The translations under genes and the position numbers were made by a program. From positions 62,001 to 126,000 of the forward strand of contig NZ_LOHZ01000022.1 in the NCBI RefSeq assembly GCF_001601575.1: DNA of 64,000 bases, given 5' to 3'. Position 1 is the stretch's first letter. Every line of letters begins with the position of its first letter. Positions 56,801 to 64,000 of the stretch are shown one piece after another. The DNA comes from Thermovenabulum gondwanense (GTDB lineage: Bacteria; Bacillota; Thermosediminibacteria; Thermosediminibacterales; Thermosediminibacteraceae). The notes beneath the pieces are model-generated. The model saw nothing but the letters and a program-made list of their open reading frames with translations. It made no database searches and had not been told where the DNA came from.

Positions 56801-59800
56801 TTTTTCTTAACTATGTGGGATTTAAATTGAAGGTAGCGGAAAAACTACATCAAGCTGGCGTGGTTTTTTCTTAACTATGTGGGATTTAAATGGAAATTGA
56901 AAAATGGGATCATCTTAAGCATTTAAAAAGTTTTTTCTTAACTATGTGGGATTTAAATTCAAATACAAAAGCCCAGCTACGGCGAAAAAAGCAATGCCGT
57001 TTTTTCTTAACTATGTGGGATTTAAATTATATGCATGGAAGTGGATAGGATAGAGAAAGATATGGCAGATAGTTTTTTCTTAACTATGTGGGATTTAAAT
57101 ATGTGTCAACATTAGCAGATAATGTAGGCGGTTTAGCGTTTTTTCTTAACTATGTGGGATTTAAATATCAAAGAAACACTGCAGTCCCAGAAACACTAAT
57201 CGTTTTTTCTTAACTATGTGGGATTTAAATTTGTCTAATTTGTCTTTTGCAGAGTATGTGCGGGTTTTCGGTTTTTTCTTAACTATGTGGGATTTAAATG
57301 TGATAGACGAAAACGGCAGGGTATTGGTACCGATAAGGTTTTTTCTTAACTATGTGGGATTTAAATAAATGTTGTTGTTCGTTTTTCCGCTAATGTTAAT
57401 GGTTTTTTCTTAACTATGTGGGATTTAAATTCGATGGATACTTTCAGATATATTACTTCAAATTCATGTTTTTTCTTAACTATGTGGGATTTAAATGCAG
57501 GTTCTCCAGTGCGATGGCCTTGCCTTCTTTTTTCGTTTTTTCTTAACTATGTGGGATTTAAATCTGTTCCGGATGTAGTGCCCTGATCCCTCTGTTTACG
57601 CTGGTTTTTTCTTAACTATGTGGGATTTAAATGCGGTACCGGCCTTCCATTGTATTTGCTTCCCCGACTCGTTTTTTCTTAACTATGTGGGATTTAAATC
57701 TTGCGGATCTTCGGCGTATGTGCCGATAATAATCTTAACCGTTTTTTCTTAACTATGTGGGATTTAAATGTATATTTCCTGTATTAAAATTAATGTCTTG
57801 CCATTGAGTTTTTTCTTAACTATGTGGGATTTAAATGGGCATAGCAGACGTGGAACTTCCTAGCCTGGAGGCCGTTTTTTCTTAACTATGTGGGATTTAA
57901 ATTAGCTGGGCTTGTCTACATCATGGCGCAGTATGTTTGTTTTTTCTTAACTATGTGGGATTTAAATTCTCTAATAAACCAACAATTTAGGGAGGTGGTT
58001 TGGGTTTTTTCTTAACTATGTGGGATTTAAATCCGGGTTAGTGAGGAAGCCGCGCTCCAATATGGCCGCGTTTTTTCTTAACTATGTGGGATTTAAATCT
58101 GTTGCTACTGTGCTTTCATTTTGCTGTATAGGTAGTGTTTTTTCTTAACTATGTGGGATTTAAATAACATTGTTCCTGCCCCGGATCGCCTTAAATTTGA
58201 GGTTTTTTCTTAACTATGTGGGATTTAAATGTGTTACCTGGTCCACCAAAAGCCTGGCCAGTTTGTTGCCTCGTTTTTTCTTAACTATGTGGGATTTAAA
58301 TTTTTATATCTTTCAGGCATGTATCGGTCGCATGGATATAGTTTTTTCTTAACTATGTGGGATTTAAATTTTCTTGAGTTAAACCGGCATTCTCCCGTGC
58401 GATTTTATGTTTTTTCTTAACTATGTGGGATTTAAATTGATGTGCAAAATATTTCTTCGCCCGGTTTTTTCTCCAAAGTTTTTTCTTAACTATGTGGGAT
58501 TTAAATATAAAAGCGGCAATTGAATTTGAGTCCGTCATGGCTGAGTTTTTTCTTAACTATGTGGGATTTAAATGAATGTTGTGTAATCGCCAGTATATAA
58601 AATCGTCCCTGTTTTTTCTTAACTATGTGGGATTTAAATGTAAATTAATAGCAATGATAACGGAAGATGAAACTGGGTTTTTTCTTAACTATGTGGGATT
58701 TAAATGGTTTAAAAATAAGCCAAAGGTGCCAGAAATGGCGCGTTTTTTCTTAACTATGTGGGATTTAAATCGTAAAGGAGGTGTGCTGATTGAATCAGGT
58801 ACCTGAAAAAGTTTTTTCTTAACTATGTGGGATTTAAATGTGTTGATAATCGTGGCAATGTTTTGGTAAGTATCGGTTTTTTCTTAACTATGTGGGATTT
58901 AAATTTCTTCCCGTCGAGTAATTATTTCGTCCAGCTCAGCGGTTTTTTCTTAACTATGTGGGATTTAAATCCGCCCCAACGTAGGCCAGCCGATCCGCTC
59001 AATGGCCCGCGTTTTTTCTTAACTATGTGGGATTTAAATAAGTTCTGGTCTGATCCAGAAATCAGAGGAGCAGAATTCGTTTTTTCTTAACTATGTGGGA
59101 TTTAAATGCCCTTGTGGTGCGCCGCCAAGAGCGATGAAAATGTTGTTTTTTCTTAACTATGTGGGATTTAAATTATTGTAAACGGGCAGGTGATGCTATG
59201 CCGATGGAGTTAGTTTTTTCTTAACTATGTGGGATTTAAATCAATTTGCGATGCGGTACGTTCTGCATAAGCTATACGTTTTTTCTTAACTATGTGGGAT
59301 TTAAATAGCCACATGGGAATATGCCAAAATGCGTTGAGCATTGGTTTTTTCTTAACTATGTGGGATTTAAATCATTCATGGCCGTTGCCGATGCAGCTAC
59401 CGCATTCATGGTTTTTTCTTAACTATGTGGGATTTAAATTTTGGTATTTGTCAGGACCGTGCAGGTCCTTGTAAACCGTTTTTTCTTAACTATGTGGGAT
59501 TTAAATAAGCCAATGTGCTCGTGCCAACCCAGTATCTTCAACGTTTTTTCTTAACTATGTGGGATTTAAATCCAGTTCCAAACGATGCCGGCAGCAGCAG
59601 CGATGCGCATAGTTTTTTCTTAACTATGTGGGATTTAAATTTCTCATTTTCTCTGTACCCAGTCGGCGGCGGATGTGTTTTTTCTTAACTATGTGGGATT
59701 TAAATATGGGTGGTATGCGGTTGCTCAAACTTGCCACACAGAGTTTTTTCTTAACTATGTGGGATTTAAATTGCAGTGGAGCTATTACGGATAGCGTTTC

Positions 59801-60243
59801 TGGCCGTTGGTTTTTTCTTAACTATGTGGGATTTAAATGGATAGAGGGAGTGGAACCTGCATTCTGTACTGCATGTTTTTTCTTAACTATGTGGGATTTA
59901 AATTTATAAAGGAAAACAGAAAAAAGCAAAAGATAATACCGTTTTTTCTTAACTATGTGGGATTTAAATAAATGAGAGGAATTTAATAAAGGAGGCAATA
60001 AACGACAAGTTTTTTCTTAACTATGTGGGATTTAAATTGTTGGCAATGCCTCAAGCGTTAGTGCGGTCATAGATGAGTCCCGTTTTTTCTTAACTATGTG
60101 GGATTTAAATAAGCAACGTCAAAGCCGAAAACGGAAAAAAATTCGTTGTTTTTTCTTAACTATGTGGGATTTAAATTTAGTATTTTCCTTATATAATCCA
60201 GCCCTTTTTGATAAGTTTTTTCTTAACTATGTGGGATTTAAAT

Positions 60244-60402
60244 TGATACTATCGGTGATATTACCAATAAAATACCTACTACGAATTTCCTAACCATGTA
60301 TAAAAAATTCATGTAAAGTATTAAACCGGCAAATGCTAATTTTATTAAGCCGTCTAATATTGCATTATTGTATGGGTTCATAAGTGCCATACTGCTTGAC
60401 AG
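60244..60402 (-). pseudogene. 159-nt oversized spacer carrying a membrane-protein gene fragment
   Basis: This gap lies exactly between intact repeats (60215-60243 and 60403-60431). On the minus strand its 159 nt read as 53 codons without a stop: begins LSSSMALMNPYNNAILDG, then a hydrophobic helix, and ends YMVRKFVVGILLVISPIVS. The pattern of an aromatic/basic turn followed by a hydrophobic helix ending in SP resembles VirB6/TrbL-type conjugation membrane proteins, a weak resemblance only. It is a fragment with neither start nor stop. Confidence 0.7.
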
Positions 60403-62353
60403 GTTTTTTCTTAACTATGTGGGATTTAAATTTACTTGAATCGTTTGGCTATGAAATACTTTTAAAAGTTTTTTCTTAACTATGTGGGATTTAAATCAAT
60501 TTCCCCTACATCCGTCGAATCAAACTCAATTTGGTTTTTTCTTAACTATGTGGGATTTAAATTCGCCATGCAAATCGAGTATTTGATTGAGCAGTATATT
60601 AAGGTTTTTTCTTAACTATGTGGGATTTAAATGCGCGTAAGCTTACGGTTATTGGAGCGGCTAAGCAGGGTTTTTTCTTAACTATGTGGGATTTAAATTT
60701 GAAAAAGAAAGGCAGAAAAAAATAAAAGAAGGAAGTTTTTTCTTAACTATGTGGGATTTAAATTCAAGTAAATTCTTTGGTTTTGATATTATCTCAATAT
60801 GTTTTTTCTTAACTATGTGGGATTTAAATTTTGTCAAGGTGCAAGGCTTTACAAACGCTCGTTTGCGAGTTTTTTCTTAACTATGTGGGATTTAAATGCG
60901 TTGCGGATATATAACAACTCACCTGGGAAACGTTTGTGTTTTTTCTTAACTATGTGGGATTTAAATGGCTAAAAAACGGCTTGACATCTACACGTACCAA
61001 GTTAGGTTTTTTCTTAACTATGTGGGATTTAAATGTAACACTTCCACACCGTGCCTTGTAGCATTCAGTTTTTTCTTAACTATGTGGGATTTAAATGGTT
61101 CCGATATTACCTCAGCAGTAGCTAATGCGACGTTTTTTCTTAACTATGTGGGATTTAAATATGTAAGTCGCACCATTGGGCAATGTCTGAGGATTAGTTT
61201 TTTCTTAACTATGTGGGATTTAAATGCAGATATAGGGGCAGCTACCCAGGCCCAAATTCATGATAGTTTTTTCTTAACTATGTGGGATTTAAATTTCTTC
61301 CGGAGACATACCGGAGTAAAGGGGTTCACCGTTTTTTCTTAACTATGTGGGATTTAAATTTGATACCGAGTATGTGGATGTCGACATTATCAAAGTTTTT
61401 TCTTAACTATGTGGGATTTAAATACTCTCATCACAGTAAATTTTATAAATCGTGACTTAGTTTTTTCTTAACTATGTGGGATTTAAATCAAAGACACATG
61501 GCTTGGAAAATATTATCTTTTCCAGTTTTTTCTTAACTATGTGGGATTTAAATCGAAATTTTTCTAGCGACAGGGCTGAAAAATTGACTGTTTTTTCTTA
61601 ACTATGTGGGATTTAAATTCTTCTTCAACTTTTAGCCGCGAAAGGACTAATTCCGTTTTTTCTTAACTATGTGGGATTTAAATGAGCGTGACTTGATGCC
61701 TTTTATCCTGCTTTAATGAATTGTTTTTTCTTAACTATGTGGGATTTAAATATATAGCTTTCCAGGCTGAAACCACAATAGCGCAGTCTCCGGTTTTTTC
61801 TTAACTATGTGGGATTTAAATGGAGGTCAGTCCCATCCTCATAAACGCGGAAGTTAATCAAGTTTTTTCTTAACTATGTGGGATTTAAATACAGAATAGT
61901 TGCAACATAAATGCTGTCTATATGCTGGTTTTTTCTTAACTATGTGGGATTTAAATGGGTTCAATATATTCTAAAGATGACCAACCACCGGTAAGTTTTT
62001 TCTTAACTATGTGGGATTTAAATGGCGTCGGAGAGGCTTTATTGTCATACGTCCCTTCCGTTTTTTCTTAACTATGTGGGATTTAAATGCTTTAATGAAT
62101 TCACTTTGAATTCACCTCCTAATTAGTTTTTTCTTAACTATGTGGGATTTAAATCTTGTGAGCTGGTCATTACTACGATAGTTTCTACCTCGTTTTTTCT
62201 TAACTATGTGGGATTTAAATCCAATATTGCATTCTGTTGTTTATTCTGCTTTTATTATAGTTTTTTCTTAACTATGTGGGATTTAAATGTGTAGACGTCC
62301 AGGATGATCGACTAGAAGTTGAGGGTTTTTTCTTAACTATGTGGGATTTAAAT

Positions 62354-62457
62354 TCGATGGAAAAGAGATTATGGAGATCGATAAGTTCAATTATGTTTGC
62401 AAGATTAACGGAGTTGATTATCTAAAACAGGTACGGCAAGCCTTGGGACTTAACTAA
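62354..62457 (+). pseudogene. 3' end of an unknown gene at the left edge of the 477-nt array insert
   Basis: From the repeat border the frame reads DGKEIMEIDKFNYVC, then KINGVDYLKQVRQALGLN and TAA at 62455-62457. The composition looks like real coding sequence. The 5' part is missing; the fragment begins flush at the CRISPR repeat. I do not recognise the protein. Confidence 0.6.
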
Positions 62458-62465
62458 AAAAAATA

Positions 62466-62497
62466 AGGCCCACCGCTTTCTTTTCGTCGGTGGGCCT
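62466..62497 (-). terminator. Terminator of the small gene inside the array insert
   Basis: Ten-base arms AGGCCCACCG / CGGTGGGCCT. Read on the minus strand it is followed by TTATTTTTTTT, so it ends the minus-strand gene. Confidence 0.85.
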
Positions 62498-62504
62498 AAT
62501 ATTC

Positions 62505-62780
62505 TCAATTTTCATCCTTAAAATATCGCTTAGCGAATTTTATGCGACGTTGGAGAGTGAATGGGGAAACATTTTTGTTTTGTTCGGTCCCTCCATCTCC
62601 ATATAAATTCTCTCCGATAAAGATAACAAAGGCTGCTGCGCCTACGATGAATCCAGGCCAGAACAGCAATTTTCCGAATGTAACTTCTAAAATACTTCCG
62701 ACAATAATTCCGGGTATTATTGAAAGAGCCAACACGATCGTCCAAATAAACACTCGTATGGCAATATCCAGAATACCCAT
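62505..62780 (-). CDS. Intact small membrane protein gene embedded in the CRISPR array
   Basis: 91 aa from ATG 62780 (an in-frame ATG at 62789 lies within the ribosome site). AAGGGGTG lies six bases before the ATG. Two hydrophobic helices are predicted, at about 5-30 (VFIWTIVLALSIIPGIIVG) and 38-57 (LLFWPGFIVGAAAFVIFIGE), followed by a basic tail (LQRRIKFAKRYFK). I do not recognise the family. It has its own promoter and terminator and lies wholly between two intact repeats. It may be phage, plasmid or chromosomal in origin. Confidence 0.75.
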   Translation of the reverse strand: MGILDIAIRVFIWTIVLALSIIPGIIVGSILEVTFGKLLFWPGFIVGAAAFVIFIGENLYGDGGTEQNKNVSPFTLQRRIKFAKRYFKDEN

Positions 62781-62801
62781 AATTTTCACCCCTTTAGCTT
62801 C

Positions 62802-62830
62802 ATTATATCACGAAAGGAGAAGATAATCCA
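62802..62830 (-). promoter_or_regulatory. Extended -10 promoter of the array-embedded gene
   Basis: Minus-strand TGATATAAT (62810-62802), an extended -10 element. A 17-bp spacer would place a weak -35 (TGGATT) at 62830-62825, flush against the next repeat. On the plus strand this stretch also contains AAAGGAG at about 62813-62819, perhaps the ribosome site of a lost divergent gene. Confidence 0.6.
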
Positions 62831-64000
62831 GTTTTTTCTTAACTATGTGGGATTTAAATACGAGGAGCAGGCAAAGAAAGCCGCTCTCATAAAAGTTTTT
62901 TCTTAACTATGTGGGATTTAAATAAAACTTTCCTTGCCCAGGTCGTCCCACAACAGAACGGTTTTTTCTTAACTATGTGGGATTTAAATTGAATGTGGAC
63001 GTGCTACTGGAGGAAAACAAATTTTTAAGTTTTTTCTTAACTATGTGGGATTTAAATCTGATTAGACTGCTGGAGAGGCCCAATCCTCGAATGAGTTTTT
63101 TCTTAACTATGTGGGATTTAAATGGCTCTGTGATGGCCACCGTTTTTAATTCCTGGACCGTCTGGTTTTTTCTTAACTATGTGGGATTTAAATTGGAAAG
63201 ACGACTACTTCCGCAAGTGCGAGGACTGCAAGTTTTTTCTTAACTATGTGGGATTTAAATGATGCTGCCAGTAGAGCAGGTTGTAAACGACTTGGTTGGT
63301 TTTTTCTTAACTATGTGGGATTTAAATGAAGCAGGAAGAGTTGTTTGCGAGGTTTTGGGCGGCCGTTTTTTCTTAACTATGTGGGATTTAAATTGGTCTG
63401 GCGGCGGTTACCGTAAAAGTTGATAGGCTTCGTTTTTTCTTAACTATGTGGGATTTAAATGCGGTGCTCCTGGTAAACTTCCAGGATGCTGTAGCGTTTT
63501 TTCTTAACTATGTGGGATTTAAATCTCATATAAAGAGACTGCGGAAATCATGGGCGTGAAGTTTTTTCTTAACTATGTGGGATTTAAATGATACCCATGC
63601 GGCAAAGCCGGTGAGTGAGGGCATGGAGTTTTTTCTTAACTATGTGGGATTTAAATCAGCATAGGACAGGGTAACGCTAACATCTATAGCCACGTTTTTT
63701 CTTAACTATGTGGGATTTAAATGCGGGCTGGTGTGGCAGGTGATTAGGTTTCCTTGCGGTTTTTTCTTAACTATGTGGGATTTAAATCGGCCACTGTTTG
63801 CCGAGATGCTGGCAGTTCATCCTGTTTTTTCTTAACTATGTGGGATTTAAATCTATCCGCCCTCAGGCGGCCGCGGCAGGAACTATCAAGTTTTTTCTTA
63901 ACTATGTGGGATTTAAATGGTCAACAACCTGGTCCGCCGCAACCCTTACAAAAAGTTTTTTCTTAACTATGTGGGATTTAAATGGATACCTTTGAGCGGA
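62831..64000 (+). CRISPR. Giant type I-B CRISPR array, distal segment (18 repeats, continues past the edge)
   Basis: The same 29-base repeat resumes at 62831 after the 477-nt gap; 18 copies are visible, the last at 63955-63983, with a partial spacer at the right edge. The repeats are identical to the upstream ones and no terminal degenerate repeat is present, so the array continues outside the window. Confidence 0.97.

Larger units (their letters stand above)
47711..62353 (+). CRISPR. Giant type I-B CRISPR array, leader-proximal segment (217 repeats)
   Basis: A 29-base direct repeat starting GTTTTTTCTTAACTATG and ending GTGGGATTTAAAT. I counted 217 copies here by eye from 47711 to 62353; none appeared to differ. 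Repeat starts are usually 64-70 bases apart, so spacers are mostly 35-41 nt (extremes 33 at 61035 and 48 at 51528). One gap is 159 nt. The repeat 3' end ATTTAAAT would be the crRNA 5' handle. Apparent reading frames here (repeating FFLTMWDLN or FFLNYVGFK) are translations of the repeat, not genes. Confidence 0.98.

Noticed and set aside
60282-60310. A decayed CRISPR repeat inside the 159-nt gap (12 of 14 central bases match the repeat, at the expected spacing of 38 nt).
   Set aside because: The whole 159 nt is a single open, membrane-protein-like frame on the minus strand, the other half of the candidate repeat does not match, and the remaining 92 nt do not hold a second decayed repeat at proper spacing. 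The match is probably chance, though not excluded.
60356-60384. A second decayed repeat (TATGGGTTCATAAG region).
   Set aside because: About half of the bases match and the implied spacer lengths (45 and 18 nt) do not fit the array.
62447-62454. CTTAACTA inside the 477-nt gap as a repeat remnant.
   Set aside because: Only eight bases match, and they are explained by the end of a reading frame (Leu-Asn-stop).
47682-63995. Dozens of short open frames with repeating FFLTMWDLN or FFLNYVGFK.
   Set aside because: They are translations of the 29-nt CRISPR repeat in two frames joined by spacer sequence; they lack ribosome sites and family similarity.

Overview
The window looks like chromosome from a spore-forming, anaerobic, probably thermophilic Firmicute of class Clostridia (my inference; candidates are relatives of Thermoanaerobacterales/Thermosediminibacterales). 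The reasons are Lys/Glu/Ile-rich proteins, strong AGGAGG ribosome sites with frequent TTG/GTG starts, sporulation-linked genes (a SipL-like protein, spoVG), the Clostridia-type block purR-spoVG-glmU-prs-ctc-pth, a UGA-decoded selenoprotein and a type I-B (Cst/Tneap-like) CRISPR-Cas system.

Layout. 1-12 kb is housekeeping: a protease cut by the left edge, a secreted CAP protein, the SipL-like spore protein, then ispE-gntR-NTP transferase-purR-spoVG-glmU-prs-ctc-pth. 12-18.5 kb holds a carboxylate/amino-acid symporter and a complete mannitol PTS locus (mtlA, mtlR, mtlF, mtlD) with two dyads around its promoter. 18.5-26 kb holds a selenoprotein with an in-frame UGA, a triple-HTH regulator, thioredoxin, an RNase J-like beta-CASP hydrolase, a HepT/MntA toxin-antitoxin pair, and a zinc uptake operon (znuA-znuC-znuB-zur) behind a Fur-family operator. 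26-33 kb is amino-acid and amine metabolism (OCD-family dehydrogenase, FadR-type regulator, symporter, serine dehydratase, YlmH, FAD oxidoreductase). 33.4-39.2 kb is an amino-sugar PTS operon (BglG-type regulator, UlaA-like IIC, IIB, SIS isomerase, nagA).

39.3-64 kb is CRISPR: cas6-cas8b-cas7-cas5-cas3-cas4-cas1-cas2, a leader, and then one enormous array that runs off the right edge. Counting by eye I find 235 copies of a 29-nt repeat, all apparently identical, at a spacing of about 66 nt.

The most unusual signal lies inside the array. Two gaps between intact repeats are far too long to be normal spacers: 159 nt (60244-60402) and 477 nt (62354-62830). The 159-nt gap is one uninterrupted reading frame for a hydrophobic protein fragment. 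The 477-nt gap carries the 3' end of one gene and a complete small transcription unit (extended -10 promoter, ribosome site, 91-codon membrane protein gene, intrinsic terminator). Among normal spacers I find the same protospacer taken up twice with a fixed 5' end and a different 3' end, a pair differing only by two synonymous changes inside the seed, two spacers that overlap across a gene start, and one that matches the 3' end of a tRNA gene.
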